64,000 nucleotides of DNA from contig NZ_CP036264.1 of the NCBI RefSeq assembly GCF_008035925.1, positions 3,594,402 to 3,658,401 of the forward strand, read 5' to 3'. Position 1 is the first letter of the stretch. Each line of letters starts with the position of its first letter. This DNA is from Stieleria maiorica (GTDB taxonomy: Bacteria > Planctomycetota > Planctomycetia > Pirellulales > Pirellulaceae). Under the pieces are notes generated by a model. It saw only the letters and a list, made by a program, of their open reading frames with translations. It did no database searches and was not told the DNA's origin. Position numbers and translations under genes: made by a program. Positions 34,656-45,548 of the stretch are shown here, piece after piece.

Positions 34656-35354
34656 TCAAGAAGATTTTTTGCGACGTCTCATCATGCCGACAGAAAACGC
34701 CAGTAGAACGAATATCGCAGAAGACGGTTCCGGGACCGCAGAAACACTGACGGACTGGCCGGAGACCTGAGCCGGGCTAAAGGTTTGAATCAGGCTTCCC
34801 GTCGGCGGCAATGAAGCGGGCAACAGGGTGGTCGTGGCTGGCGAACCGTTGACGGTGAGCGTGCCGACGCTGCCCGTGTATCCCCCCGACGCAATCAGCA
34901 CGGGAGCCTGCACGTCCCAGTTCGCCAGCAAGCCGTTGGGTTCGCTAAAAGCGATTTCACCGACGCCTTCCAAAATACTGTTTCGTCCGCTCCCCGTTGA
35001 GCTCTCCGTATTGAAAATGTCCTGTGCACCCGAGATCCCAATTCCCGAAGCGCCGTTTGATCGGAATGAAGTGAATCCCTTCTGAAAGAAGGACATGAAG
35101 TCAGAGGTTTCGGTGGGGTTAGGCAGCCGCACCGAAGACTCGGTAATGGTCGCCCCTCCACTTCCGACCACGTCCACTTGTATTCCCGCCAGCCCCAACG
35201 TTTCCTGGTTGGGGTCGTCGACTTGCAGAAACGCTTCCCAGGTCTGACTGCTGCGATCGACAAGGAGCGACAGCTGTACCGTCACCGCAGCAAAAGCCGA
35301 ACCACTCAATGTCAACGAGACGAAACAGATCAAGCCAAATATCAAACGTATCAT
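34656..35354 (-). CDS. PEP-CTERM sorting-signal protein
   Basis: About 232 residues. A signal peptide is followed by a beta-rich body with no recognised domain. The end, VPEPSSAIFVLLAFSVGMM and a run of Arg/Lys, is a standard PEP-CTERM signal (VPEP, hydrophobic helix, basic tail). Such proteins are recognised by an exosortase and delivered to the surface or to exopolysaccharide; no exosortase gene lies in the window. I prefer the ATG at 35354 to the TTG at 35369. It follows the giant surface-protein gene by 99 bases. Confidence 0.9.
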   Translation of the reverse strand: MIRLIFGLICFVSLTLSGSAFAAVTVQLSLLVDRSSQTWEAFLQVDDPNQETLGLAGIQVDVVGSGGATITESSVRLPNPTETSDFMSFFQKGFTSFRSNGASGIGISGAQDIFNTESSTGSGRNSILEGVGEIAFSEPNGLLANWDVQAPVLIASGGYTGSVGTLTVNGSPATTTLLPASLPPTGSLIQTFSPAQVSGQSVSVSAVPEPSSAIFVLLAFSVGMMRRRKKSS

Positions 35355-35453
35355 TGGGAAACTTGCCAAATTTGGTTCAATTCAAAGGATGATTCTTAGA
35401 CCTGCAAGTGGACCGAAGCCCACGAGCGTAATTCGAGTGAGGCGGCAACGCAA

Positions 35454-38400
35454 TCATTCTTGCCCGGCCGAAGGATCGAAAGAGGCTTCCAATTCCAGCT
35501 GGACGAATTCCAACAGTGACTCTGCGGCAGACGCTTCCTCAGGGCGCCAATTCGCGGAACTCAACACCTGATCGACGGCTCGCTCTCGAGCAAAAACTGG
35601 ACCCGCAGAACGCAATGGATTACTCGGTCGGTTCCGGCGAAGGCTTTCGCCGAAGGTGTCAAACCCTGCCGCGTACTCGCCGGCGACCCGGTCCGCTCGC
35701 TTTCTCGTGGGGCTATCGAGCACGAAGCCGCTTGGCACCTGTTTGTCTGGACGCGGTTCGGCGGCGGATGTCGTTGGCGCCTCGATCGTGTCCGGTGTCC
35801 AGGTTTCCGCTGGAGGGGGAGGGGGCGACGAAGGCAGAACGATCAGAATGCTCTTTCCGCTCCCGACAAATTGATCGGGAGGCCCGCCTTCGCGTAGCGT
35901 CAAAATTGATTCTCCCGACTGCTGTTGACCGTCTGCCTTGATGAAGGTGTCGCCGAACAATGTTTGACTGGGATCGTCGTGAGCCATCCGTTTGTAATTA
36001 AACTCGATCGTCCCATCTGCCTCATGCAAGGCGACTTGAAAGGTGACTGGTTCGAGAGAGTTATTGAAGACCGACCAGAGGTCCTCCCACTCGATCACAG
36101 CCTTTCGCGAACCAACTTCACCGATCATCCCGTAGTTGACGGTCCCTTCATACGGATGTTCCTGGTCGAGCACGTAAGCCGACTCGAGTGGTGAAATGAT
36201 GGGCTGATTGAAGGCTGCCGCACCCGGGTGCTCGAGAGAAAGGAATCCATCCGCGTTGACATAAATTCGATCGTAGGTCACGCCATAGAATTCGAATTCG
36301 AAATTGTGCGGTGCGAAGTCGTACTCGGCGTAACTGTCCACCCCATCACTGAGACGTCGAAACGAACTCAAGCCAGTTTCATAATAGTTGAAGGGGACGG
36401 TGTACGCTTCGTAACCGAATCCGTCAGGACCGGCCGCAATCACCAAAGTCAGTGTGATCGAATAGGTCGCCGTATTGCCCGAATTGTCGGTGGCGGAAAT
36501 CGTGAATTCATTTTGACCGGGATAAATCGGAACGTTGGAGAATTGAAGATTTCCGTCGGTATCAGCGAATCCAAGAATCCCATTCTCTTCGATGATGAAA
36601 TACTGAAACGACTCGGATTGGCCGATGATTTCCACCATCGGAATCGTGGTTTGATCGTCTCCAAGCGGGAAAGAATCTGTCGCCGCGCTTAAGCCGAGTC
36701 CCGTGACAATTGGTGCTTGAGTGTCAAACTCGAATTGGAGATCAAACGCGGCGGGATTCCCCAACGCATCTTCGGCGTAGAGGTGAAGCGTGTGGACGCC
36801 ATCGGGCAATCCGCTCCCAAGAATCTGATCGATCCGGTTGGCATCCAACAAGAAACTGCCATCGGCCCGCAGGTCACTCAAAATATCGACAAAGTCTATG
36901 GGCAAGGTCTCGTTGAACCCCGCTCGCAGAACGTTGATCCCGCTGGCGTCGACGACGATGCCCCGCACGGAGGAATCATTGGTGATTCCGTCGTTGCCCC
37001 CTCGGTACCCATTGGAATCATTCGCCAGCATTACGGTCATCATGGGGCCAACTGAATCCGGGTTCACAAGCCGGATCTGTGTGCTCAATCCCGAACCTGC
37101 AAACTCGTTGGGCCCGTCACGGAAAACGGGCGTCAACCCTGTCCGAAACGCTTGAACGATCTCGTCGGTATCGAAGACGTAATCGCTATTGATCCCGACA
37201 TTCGCTTCTGCTCCTCCGCTTGAGGCGCCGTCGCTATCGATATCCAGATAGTTAAAATCGATCGAACCATCGGCCTCGTGAAGCACTGCTTGGAACGTGA
37301 TCGTTCCGGTTTCACCCATATACGTGACCTCGTTCCACTGGATGATCAGATCGCGATTTCCCGGCGTTCCCTGGACTTCCCAGAGCAAAGCACTTTCTGG
37401 CGAGCCGGAAATCGCTAAATCATCCCACAACGGAGCGATGGCGGGGGCTCCGAAAAAGGAGGTCGAACGCAAGTTACCCTGGGACTGACTGAAGTTGTGC
37501 GATCCAAATTTGATGATTCCATTGCTATCGATAAAGACGGCGTCGAAAGTGGAACCATACATCGTGAACTGAAATCCGCCGAGATCGGTCGGAGTGAGTT
37601 CGTGAACTTCGTCATCGGCGTCGGCAAGAATACTCGTTCCCGTCGCGCTAATGTCGTTGAACATGGGTTGAACAGCGTGTGCTTCGTAACCCCAATCATC
37701 GGGACCGAATTGGGTTCGTGGGATACGCGTGACCGTCGTGACTTGCGTACCGACGTTACCAGCGGGATCCGTGAACTCGGTGGTGAAGCCATTCGGTCCG
37801 ACGGCTAATTCGGCGCGAAAATCGAAATGACCCGAATCATCCAGGTAAAACGTCTCGTCGATTTCCTGGACATAGACCTCCGAATACGGTTCCCATTGGC
37901 CCTCCATCCGAACAATCAGTGCCAGGGTCTGCAAATCACCCAAGGGTTCGGTGTCGAAGTCAGCGACGATGTTTAATGCGGGAGCGGAGGCCGTCGTATC
38001 GAGATCAAACCGCACGCTAGATGGATCGGAGACGTTGCCAAACACGTCTTCAGCGGTCACATAGAAGAAATGTATCCCGTCCGGAATCGTCGAGCCGAAA
38101 ATCAGCTCCATCGCTTCGGCATCCAACGCGAAGCTCCCGTCGGGCTGAAGGTAAGGCGTGATGTCCGTGTAGGTTGTCGTGTCGAGCGAGTCGATACCGG
38201 CACGCAAGGCAACGACGTCATTAGAATCTAATGTGAAGCCGCTGACCGACGGGTCCATGGTTTGACCATCGAAATCATATTCGCCGGTGTCGTTGGAAAG
38301 ACTCGCCGCAACCAAGGGAGCAAAAATATCCGGTTCTGACAAAGCGATGCGGACGCTCGATCCTGTCGCAACAAACTCGTTTTCTCCCTCTTGTTGCTGC

Positions 38401-41400
38401 AGCAAAAAGAGGGCGCCTTCTTCGTACGAGAAGGGAACGCCGATCGAGATGCCGGCAGCCGTGTTGCGTTCTGCAAGCCCAGGGCCGGAGGTCTCCAAGT
38501 CCGGGTAGATGAAATCGATGGATCCATCGGCTTCGTGAAGAATCGCTTGAAAGGTGATCGCGCCCCCATCGAAGCCGAGTTGATAATCGCTCCACTGAAC
38601 GATCAACTCTTGTTCGCCTTCGGTTCCAGTGACTTGATAGAAAAGTCCGCTGCCGGCTACGAAGGTGACCCGAAGCGAATCCCACAATGGCGCAATACTC
38701 GGCATGCCCGTAGAAAACAAACTCCCGAACGAATTGGAATTCGGGCTTCCAAACGTAATCAATCCGTTGTCGGAAACATAAAGACTGTCGTAGGTCGTCC
38801 CATAGAATTCGAACTCAAACCCGTTCAGCTCGGCCGGCGATAGTGCTGTTGCTGAATCGATCGTGCTGCGATTCAAAAGCGTTCCGGTCTCGCTGATGTC
38901 TACGAAGCTTGTCGATGAAGTGAACGCCTCGTAGCCAAAACCATTGGGACCAATGCTGGCTCTCGGGACGCGTTCAATCGCAAAAACCTCCTGGGAGACG
39001 TTTCCCGCCAAATCCGTTGACTCAAAGACGATCTCGTTTGTTCCCAGTTGCAACAAAATGTTGTAGAACCTTGCGATGCCGAATGAGTTTGCTTCGTTGG
39101 AATCACCATAGGGGTCAGGATGGCTGGGAAGCGAGACGAAAGCATCGGGTTCGGTACGACCGACCAGTTCGACAAACGGAAAGGTCGTTCTGCCGTCACC
39201 CAGCGGCTCCGAATCGGATGATTGAGCGAGCGTCAACGAGGAAATGACCGGGCCGACGCGGTCCAACACAAACGAAAAGGCAATCTCCGAGCGATTGGCC
39301 AAGCTATCTTCGGCGATAAGCCTTAGCGTGTGTGACCCATCCTCAAGCGAGCCACCGAGTATTTGCTCCAGTCGCGCTAGATCCAGTTGGAACGAACCGT
39401 CCGGTTGTAGATCCCCGAGGATGTCGACGAATTCGGCTTCCACCGTTGTGTTCAGTCCCGCTGCGACGGTGACGATCGGATTGAAGTCATAGATTCCGCC
39501 CTCGATCGTTGCGTCATTGGTGATCGAATCGAACGCGTCCTCGCCGCTGTCGTTCGCTAATCCCACCACAACCAAGGGGGGAATCGTGTCGGGCTGCACC
39601 ACCGATATCAACGTGCTGCTTCCCTCGGCAACGAGCTCATTGGGCAGGGATCCATAGGCCAAACGCAATGTCGGCGGCAAGCCGGACCCCGGCGGTTTGA
39701 TGCCGACGGTTGAATCATGGAGCTGGTCAAACGATACACCGGGAGTCAAGGTCCGGTAATTGAACTGGATCGAATGATCCTGCTCGCGAAGAACCGCTTG
39801 AAAGGTTGCCCGACCATAGTTGTAGCCGATCTTAACATCCTCCCACTGGACGATCAATTCGCGACTACCGGTTGTACCGACGAGCTCCCAAAAAACAGCG
39901 CTGGATACTCCACCTGCGACCGTGATGTCGTTCCACAGTGGCGCGATCGCCGACTGGTTGGGATCTTGGAATAGCTGCTGGCCGGACCAGGTGCCTGAGT
40001 AGAATTCTGTGTACGCTTCCTCGAATGTGATCAATCCGTTGGAGTTGATGAACAGATTATCGACCGGGACGCCATAGAATTCGAACTGGAATCCAGCCAA
40101 GTCAACCGAGGTCAGCTCGACGGAATCCAGATGCGCACCGGCCAATACCGAAGTTCCCGTTGACGAGATGTCAATAAACTCGGGAGTGGTTGCACAGGCC
40201 TGGTAACCGAATCCGTCGGGACCAACACAGCCGTTGTCGGTGATTCGTGTAATGCTTATCGCGATCTCCGCCGTGTTTCCTGCGACGTCCTCCAAAAAAG
40301 ATTGAAAGTCACGCTGCCCCAACTCCAACCGAAAATCTTCGTAGCGGATGATCCCGAATTCGTCGGCGATGGCGATGGGAAGGGAGGTGTCCAGGTAGAC
40401 AGATGCGAAGGGTTCGGTATGCGCGATCAGCGTGACGCTCTCAAAATTCGTTTCCAGATCGCCCAGCGGCGCCGAATCATAGGACGGATCGATTTCCAGC
40501 ATCAACGTCGGCGGCGTCTGATCGATCGTAAAGGTGTATTCGAAAAGCGTCGTGTTGCCGCGTGAATCAACTGCTCGGAAGTGGATCGTGTGCGTGCCTT
40601 CTTCGATCGCCGCTCCGTTCAGGTTCCCTAAAATCGTCTCGTCGAGATAGAACTCGGATTCCAGATCCAACCGGTCAAGCAAGTCGACATAAGATTGGAT
40701 CGGTGGATTCCCAAATGCGGCACCGAATTCCACTATCGGACTGACATCAATCACCCCCCCCGAGATGCCCGCATCGGTCGCCGTATTCGGATCTCGATAG
40801 GATTCCGTCAGATAAGCGGAAATGAGGGGTGGTTGTGTTTCCGGTGTGACCTCGATCGAAACCGTTTCAAAATCATCCAGCGGCGATGCCGCATCATCGG
40901 TCACTCGAACGGTGATTTGATACGACCCCACTTGATCAAACGCGGGCGTCCAGTGAATCTCTCCGGTTGCCGGGTCAATCATGACCCCATCGGGCGCGCC
41001 GGCATCAAGCGAATAAACCAGATTGTTTTCTGGAACATCCACATCGGTTGCCGTTGCAAGAAACGAGAGCGTTTGTCCGGCTTCGATCGATTGTGTCCCG
41101 ATCGCTGCCAACTCGGGAGCGACATTCAGTTCCCTGACTTGAACCAACAGTTGATCACTGTCGCTGCGTGGCTGTGTGCCGTTATCAGTGACGACGACCG
41201 TGATGTAATAATCCCCTGCCCCCTGCGCTTCGGTGGGCGTCCAAGTGAAGGTTCCCGTCTTGGGGTCGATGAACGCACCATCGGGCGCTCCGTCCAGGCT
41301 GAAATGGAGGGCGGTTCCGGCATTCGGATCCGACGCGGTTGCGGTAAAGGTGACCAATTCCCCTTCGTCGGTCTCAACGTTCTCGATCGGATCCAGGGTG

Positions 41401-44400
41401 GGAGGCAAATTGAATTCCGTCAATGTCACATTGAAGGTCAACGTGTCGCCAAGGTTCGGCGTCAATCCGTCGGTGACTCGAACAGTAAACGGAACGTCAC
41501 CGGGAGGAACATCGAATCCGGGTTCCCAGCGAATGCTTCCGGTCTCGGGATCGATCGTCGCGCCCTCGGGGGCTTGGTCCAAACTGAATGTGAAGGTATC
41601 AAACGGCTCGTTCCCGTCACTGACCGTCATGCGATACAAGAACGGGTCGCCTTGCTCAACCGACATGGGAGTCACGGGATCGATCACCGGAGCGACATTC
41701 ACAGGCTGGGTAACAATCAAGAATGACGCTTCGGTCCATCGAACCGGTTGACCGTCATCGGTGACTCGAAGCGTGACCGGGTATTCGCCAAAACCCTGGC
41801 CGGTCGGTGCTGTGAATTGAAACTCGCCCGTTTGTTCGTTCAGCGTGGCGCCGATCGGCGCATCGGTCAGCGAAAAGGTCAGCGTGTCCGACGGATTTCC
41901 GTCGCCGGCATTGAAGGTCAGGTTGAGTGTCTGGCCGTCCAGCATCCATTGATCATCGATCGATTCAATCACCGGTGCCAAGTTGACCACTGCCAAATCC
42001 GCTTGATCGGTGCCAAATTGGTTGGACAGCGTGACGAAATCCAGGAAGTCGGTGACGCCGTCACCGTTAAAGTCACCTTCGAGGGCGCCGTCGGTGTCCT
42101 GTCCAAAATGGTTGCTGACGATGACATAGTCTTCAAAGTTCGTGATCCGGTCTCCGTTAGCATCACCGGGGACGATCGGCAGCGGCGTTGGCTCGGGGGG
42201 CGCCAAGGCGTTGGACGACCGGTCATGGATCTCCCCGTTCCACTCCAACGAGTAATGCCCTGCCGGCAGAGGATTGGCGAGCGTCCAGGTCGCGGTGAAG
42301 GTCGTGGGGGCGAAATGAAATGCCGACACCGCCACCGTGCTGCCGGTCGCGTCGACAAGCCGGGCATCATCCGAGACGACATCGACGGCTTCTGAAAAGA
42401 CGACTTCGATTTGATCGAGGTTTCCATATGCCCCGAAAGGACCCGTCACCGGCAAGGACGGATCAGCGGATTCCCAAGCGGAACTTCGCAGGTTCAGGGC
42501 GGTCATTTCAGGCGGGGTCACGTCGACCGGAACGGCGGGGTCGTAGACCAACGCAACTTCGTAAACTGTTTTCCCAGGGGCATTTGAGTGGATCCGCAGG
42601 GTGGCATCAGCAGCCTGGGTTTCGTCGATCAATCGAAGGTCCAAAGCAACCGCTTGGCCCGCCTCGACGATGAACGGTCCGTCGGCAGGCGACAGAATTT
42701 CCACCCCTTCGCCGACGAGTTCCAACTGTTTGACCGTCAGAGCGACATCGCTAGTGTTGGTCAGCAGCAGCGTGCCGACTGCCGATTGGCCGGTCTCAGG
42801 CCCGAAGGTCAACGTCGAATCGTCCAGGCTGCCAAGCGGCGCCGTGAGATCATAATTCGATTCGGGGATCGTGATGTCGACCGCGTACACCTGGTATTCG
42901 ACGACTTCGCCACCGGCGTCACCGTCAGCGAAATAGCGGAATTCCACATGATAGAACTCATCGGCATCGACCGACGCCGGATCGATGGGGTAGGAGACGT
43001 TTTGGATCGGCGCCGCATAGCCCAATGGATTCGCATCGGGTGCGTACGTCTGATGGGCCGGATCGAATGAGCCGAGCGTCAGTTCATTCGATTGCCCGAC
43101 CAAAACCACATCCAATCGGTGCGCCCCCTCGGTGAGATCGGCGCGATCGGCAAACGACTGGATCTCCACCGCGACGTTGCTGACGGTTGACGGAATGATT
43201 TGCAGATGCCGCAGCGAGCCTTGAAGCGTCGGTACGTGCGCGGTGGGAGCGATCGGGGGCGGGACCGCGGAGATCGGAGTTGATTGCTGCAGGTTCGAAG
43301 GCGGCGTGAGAAATTGTGGAACTCCCGATGGTTTGGTCCCGGGCGCGATGCCTTTTCCATCCTTGATCATCGTGGTGACGTTGCTCTTCAGATCCGCATC
43401 GCCGAGCAATTTGATGACCTCAATTCCATTCGACTTGAACGTCTTATCAAAAACTTCGAACAAACCAAAAAAAGCATCACCTCGCGCATTGATCGACCAA
43501 TCGACACCCAAGGTCGCCCCCGACTTCTGCTTGTTGATCGTGGGTGTGGGTTTCAACAGGTTGCCGGATGCCTCAAATCTGACTTTGGCTGCCAAAGCGG
43601 CTTTTAGATGGCCGGTCACCTCGACATCCAAAAGCCCTTTATCCGGAACCGGGATCCCTGTGAGCCCTTTGTTCTTCAGGGACAATAGACTGAGGCCGGC
43701 TCCAATGGTGACCTGCCCGAAGGCTCCGGCCATAAACTCAACATAGGTGCCCGAACTCTTCCACTCAAAATCTCCGGCTTGGTTTTTCCCCATTTCTAAG
43801 CCGACATTCGCAGTCAACGGACTCGAATTCCCGCTCAGATTTAAATTCGCATCGATGCCTAGATAACCAAAGGCGTCGGTCAGGTAGGACGGCAGTTTGA
43901 ATTTTTGATTGAACGAGGGAAAGATTCTGTCGGCGATCTTGATCGGATCGCGATTGGATATCTTGAACGTTTCGACGTCCAGTGTTTCGTCATTCAAGGT
44001 CGAAGCAACGACCAGTTGATTGTCGAGCGTATAGGTTTTGCGGTCACCGAGTAGCGTGGTGGATACGGAGGCGCTTTTGAGTTCTGCCTCCGGCTTTTCA
44101 GAATCTCCCAACTTGCGAGACGCCGTAACAAAGAGAGAAATGTCGAGACTGGCACCAGTTTCGATTCCCTTGACTAATCCTGCAATCAATCCGTCCTCAC
44201 CGGGCGGGACTGTCGGTGTCACATCCAATTTCCATTTGGAAGTGTTCACCGCGATGTCATACCACCCCTCACTGTACACGGCGGTATCAACCGTGAAGAG
44301 CGAGATCCACTTGGGATACGAGACCACCAACACGTCGATAGGACGGGAGAATGGCTTGGGATTTCCTGTGACGACGGTTCCCATCAAGGCCATTTCCCAG

Positions 44401-45548
44401 TCCTTGCCATCCTTGACGGTGTCCGTCAGCAAATCAATGGGGAACGTACCGGTGAACGTGCCGTCGCCCTGAGCGGTCAAGCCGGTCGACGTCGTCGTGC
44501 CGGCGCCTTTGGATTTTCGACGCAGGGACAAGTCTTGTAACTTGTATTGGTCAAAGAAGTCGATCTCGGTCGGGATCGTCGCTTTGACGGGCCATTCGCC
44601 TTCATTGATTTCCTTACCGATCAATCGCAATTCGTCCGCCGCAACTCCGTCGAACTCCAACGTGTAACTCAGATCGTCGACAAATTTCACGCTCGCGGTG
44701 TACTCGTCAAAGACACTGCCGGAATCGCTGTGGACCAATTGGATCGTTAGGCTGGGATGCTCCGGACGCAATCGCCCCATGTCCTGGCTGAAGGTGTAAA
44801 CGCCGCCACTACCACTGGCTTTTTGAACCGGATCCTGTTTCAATCCGCCGAACCAGTATTCAAGGCGAAAGCCGTCTGGTAGGTCATTCCCCAAATCAAC
44901 CGTGAAGGTGTTCTGCAAACTGACCCAGGGCAGGTACTCACCAAACGTTGTGTTTCCGGAATCGTTGTCGTATTGAGCGGTGACACTGCTGTCGTCAATT
45001 TCAAATTTTGAAACCCCTTCGACCTTCAGTTGATACTTGCCGGTGTTCAGCCCCGGTCCGCTATCGATCGTGCCGTCGAAGTCGAAGTCGGGATAGTCGG
45101 TGACCCCGACCGTCCAGAACCCCGATTCAGTCGCGGTGTAATTGGACACGGCAGTCCAAGGAATGGCCTGGGTCCCGCCGCCGTCGTCATCCTGCTGGAC
45201 CATCGAACCGGATGGATCGTAGATCGCGACCATCGGGTCAAACTGTTTGTCCTCCGTTGGGGGAGCGCCATTGAAGACCGCCGCGGCGGTCACCTTAAGA
45301 TTGTCGCCGGTCTTGGCGTAGAAAGTGTAAAAGTCGAGATCGACCTGATCGAGACGTCCGTTGACGGTGTATGAGGTGTCATTGAACAGCAACTGCGCCG
45401 ATGAAACCGTGTCATTGTTTCCTGCGTCGGTGAACGCGGCCAGCAACGTCCGCTCTTCTAATGGTTCCAATCGAAGCCGGCGTTTCTCCAAGTGACGTTT
45501 CAGTCGAATTCGTCGGATCGAAGCGGTGCGGCTGCGGCGGGTTTTCAT
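35454..45548 (-). CDS. Giant surface protein with LEPR-XLL start, dockerin-like domain and four long repeats
   Basis: 3364 residues. A basic start with LEPLEERTLLA (27-37) is the planctomycete LEPR-XLL signature. A beta-rich part (about 40-1110) has a pre-peptidase-like domain near 45-170. A dockerin-like Ca-binding pair follows (GDANGD near 1128, GDFNGDGVTDFLD near 1160). Four cadherin/Ig-like repeats lie at about 1196-1570. Four long repeats of about 420 residues each (about 1570-3250) combine two Ig-like parts with a nidogen-like part containing GPDGFGYEA, NGLITF, PAIAPLW, LIVQW and EADGSIDFNY. A short C-terminal tail follows. It is probably an adhesin or matrix protein; the target is unknown. 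Codon use looks continuous through all four repeats. Confidence 0.9.
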   Translation of the reverse strand: MKTRRSRTASIRRIRLKRHLEKRRLRLEPLEERTLLAAFTDAGNNDTVSSAQLLFNDTSYTVNGRLDQVDLDFYTFYAKTGDNLKVTAAAVFNGAPPTEDKQFDPMVAIYDPSGSMVQQDDDGGGTQAIPWTAVSNYTATESGFWTVGVTDYPDFDFDGTIDSGPGLNTGKYQLKVEGVSKFEIDDSSVTAQYDNDSGNTTFGEYLPWVSLQNTFTVDLGNDLPDGFRLEYWFGGLKQDPVQKASGSGGVYTFSQDMGRLRPEHPSLTIQLVHSDSGSVFDEYTASVKFVDDLSYTLEFDGVAADELRLIGKEINEGEWPVKATIPTEIDFFDQYKLQDLSLRRKSKGAGTTTSTGLTAQGDGTFTGTFPIDLLTDTVKDGKDWEMALMGTVVTGNPKPFSRPIDVLVVSYPKWISLFTVDTAVYSEGWYDIAVNTSKWKLDVTPTVPPGEDGLIAGLVKGIETGASLDISLFVTASRKLGDSEKPEAELKSASVSTTLLGDRKTYTLDNQLVVASTLNDETLDVETFKISNRDPIKIADRIFPSFNQKFKLPSYLTDAFGYLGIDANLNLSGNSSPLTANVGLEMGKNQAGDFEWKSSGTYVEFMAGAFGQVTIGAGLSLLSLKNKGLTGIPVPDKGLLDVEVTGHLKAALAAKVRFEASGNLLKPTPTINKQKSGATLGVDWSINARGDAFFGLFEVFDKTFKSNGIEVIKLLGDADLKSNVTTMIKDGKGIAPGTKPSGVPQFLTPPSNLQQSTPISAVPPPIAPTAHVPTLQGSLRHLQIIPSTVSNVAVEIQSFADRADLTEGAHRLDVVLVGQSNELTLGSFDPAHQTYAPDANPLGYAAPIQNVSYPIDPASVDADEFYHVEFRYFADGDAGGEVVEYQVYAVDITIPESNYDLTAPLGSLDDSTLTFGPETGQSAVGTLLLTNTSDVALTVKQLELVGEGVEILSPADGPFIVEAGQAVALDLRLIDETQAADATLRIHSNAPGKTVYEVALVYDPAVPVDVTPPEMTALNLRSSAWESADPSLPVTGPFGAYGNLDQIEVVFSEAVDVVSDDARLVDATGSTVAVSAFHFAPTTFTATWTLANPLPAGHYSLEWNGEIHDRSSNALAPPEPTPLPIVPGDANGDRITNFEDYVIVSNHFGQDTDGALEGDFNGDGVTDFLDFVTLSNQFGTDQADLAVVNLAPVIESIDDQWMLDGQTLNLTFNAGDGNPSDTLTFSLTDAPIGATLNEQTGEFQFTAPTGQGFGEYPVTLRVTDDGQPVRWTEASFLIVTQPVNVAPVIDPVTPMSVEQGDPFLYRMTVSDGNEPFDTFTFSLDQAPEGATIDPETGSIRWEPGFDVPPGDVPFTVRVTDGLTPNLGDTLTFNVTLTEFNLPPTLDPIENVETDEGELVTFTATASDPNAGTALHFSLDGAPDGAFIDPKTGTFTWTPTEAQGAGDYYITVVVTDNGTQPRSDSDQLLVQVRELNVAPELAAIGTQSIEAGQTLSFLATATDVDVPENNLVYSLDAGAPDGVMIDPATGEIHWTPAFDQVGSYQITVRVTDDAASPLDDFETVSIEVTPETQPPLISAYLTESYRDPNTATDAGISGGVIDVSPIVEFGAAFGNPPIQSYVDLLDRLDLESEFYLDETILGNLNGAAIEEGTHTIHFRAVDSRGNTTLFEYTFTIDQTPPTLMLEIDPSYDSAPLGDLETNFESVTLIAHTEPFASVYLDTSLPIAIADEFGIIRYEDFRLELGQRDFQSFLEDVAGNTAEIAISITRITDNGCVGPDGFGYQACATTPEFIDISSTGTSVLAGAHLDSVELTSVDLAGFQFEFYGVPVDNLFINSNGLITFEEAYTEFYSGTWSGQQLFQDPNQSAIAPLWNDITVAGGVSSAVFWELVGTTGSRELIVQWEDVKIGYNYGRATFQAVLREQDHSIQFNYRTLTPGVSFDQLHDSTVGIKPPGSGLPPTLRLAYGSLPNELVAEGSSTLISVVQPDTIPPLVVVGLANDSGEDAFDSITNDATIEGGIYDFNPIVTVAAGLNTTVEAEFVDILGDLQPDGSFQLDLARLEQILGGSLEDGSHTLRLIAEDSLANRSEIAFSFVLDRVGPVISSLTLAQSSDSEPLGDGRTTFPFVELVGRTEPDAFVSLPSHPDPYGDSNEANSFGIARFYNILLQLGTNEIVFESTDLAGNVSQEVFAIERVPRASIGPNGFGYEAFTSSTSFVDISETGTLLNRSTIDSATALSPAELNGFEFEFYGTTYDSLYVSDNGLITFGSPNSNSFGSLFSTGMPSIAPLWDSLRVTFVAGSGLFYQVTGTEGEQELIVQWSDYQLGFDGGAITFQAILHEADGSIDFIYPDLETSGPGLAERNTAAGISIGVPFSYEEGALFLLQQQEGENEFVATGSSVRIALSEPDIFAPLVAASLSNDTGEYDFDGQTMDPSVSGFTLDSNDVVALRAGIDSLDTTTYTDITPYLQPDGSFALDAEAMELIFGSTIPDGIHFFYVTAEDVFGNVSDPSSVRFDLDTTASAPALNIVADFDTEPLGDLQTLALIVRMEGQWEPYSEVYVQEIDETFYLDDSGHFDFRAELAVGPNGFTTEFTDPAGNVGTQVTTVTRIPRTQFGPDDWGYEAHAVQPMFNDISATGTSILADADDEVHELTPTDLGGFQFTMYGSTFDAVFIDSNGIIKFGSHNFSQSQGNLRSTSFFGAPAIAPLWDDLAISGSPESALLWEVQGTPGNRDLIIQWNEVTYMGETGTITFQAVLHEADGSIDFNYLDIDSDGASSGGAEANVGINSDYVFDTDEIVQAFRTGLTPVFRDGPNEFAGSGLSTQIRLVNPDSVGPMMTVMLANDSNGYRGGNDGITNDSSVRGIVVDASGINVLRAGFNETLPIDFVDILSDLRADGSFLLDANRIDQILGSGLPDGVHTLHLYAEDALGNPAAFDLQFEFDTQAPIVTGLGLSAATDSFPLGDDQTTIPMVEIIGQSESFQYFIIEENGILGFADTDGNLQFSNVPIYPGQNEFTISATDNSGNTATYSITLTLVIAAGPDGFGYEAYTVPFNYYETGLSSFRRLSDGVDSYAEYDFAPHNFEFEFYGVTYDRIYVNADGFLSLEHPGAAAFNQPIISPLESAYVLDQEHPYEGTVNYGMIGEVGSRKAVIEWEDLWSVFNNSLEPVTFQVALHEADGTIEFNYKRMAHDDPSQTLFGDTFIKADGQQQSGESILTLREGGPPDQFVGSGKSILIVLPSSPPPPPAETWTPDTIEAPTTSAAEPRPDKQVPSGFVLDSPTRKRADRVAGEYAAGFDTFGESLRRNRPSNPLRSAGPVFARERAVDQVLSSANWRPEEASAAESLLEFVQLELEASFDPSAGQE

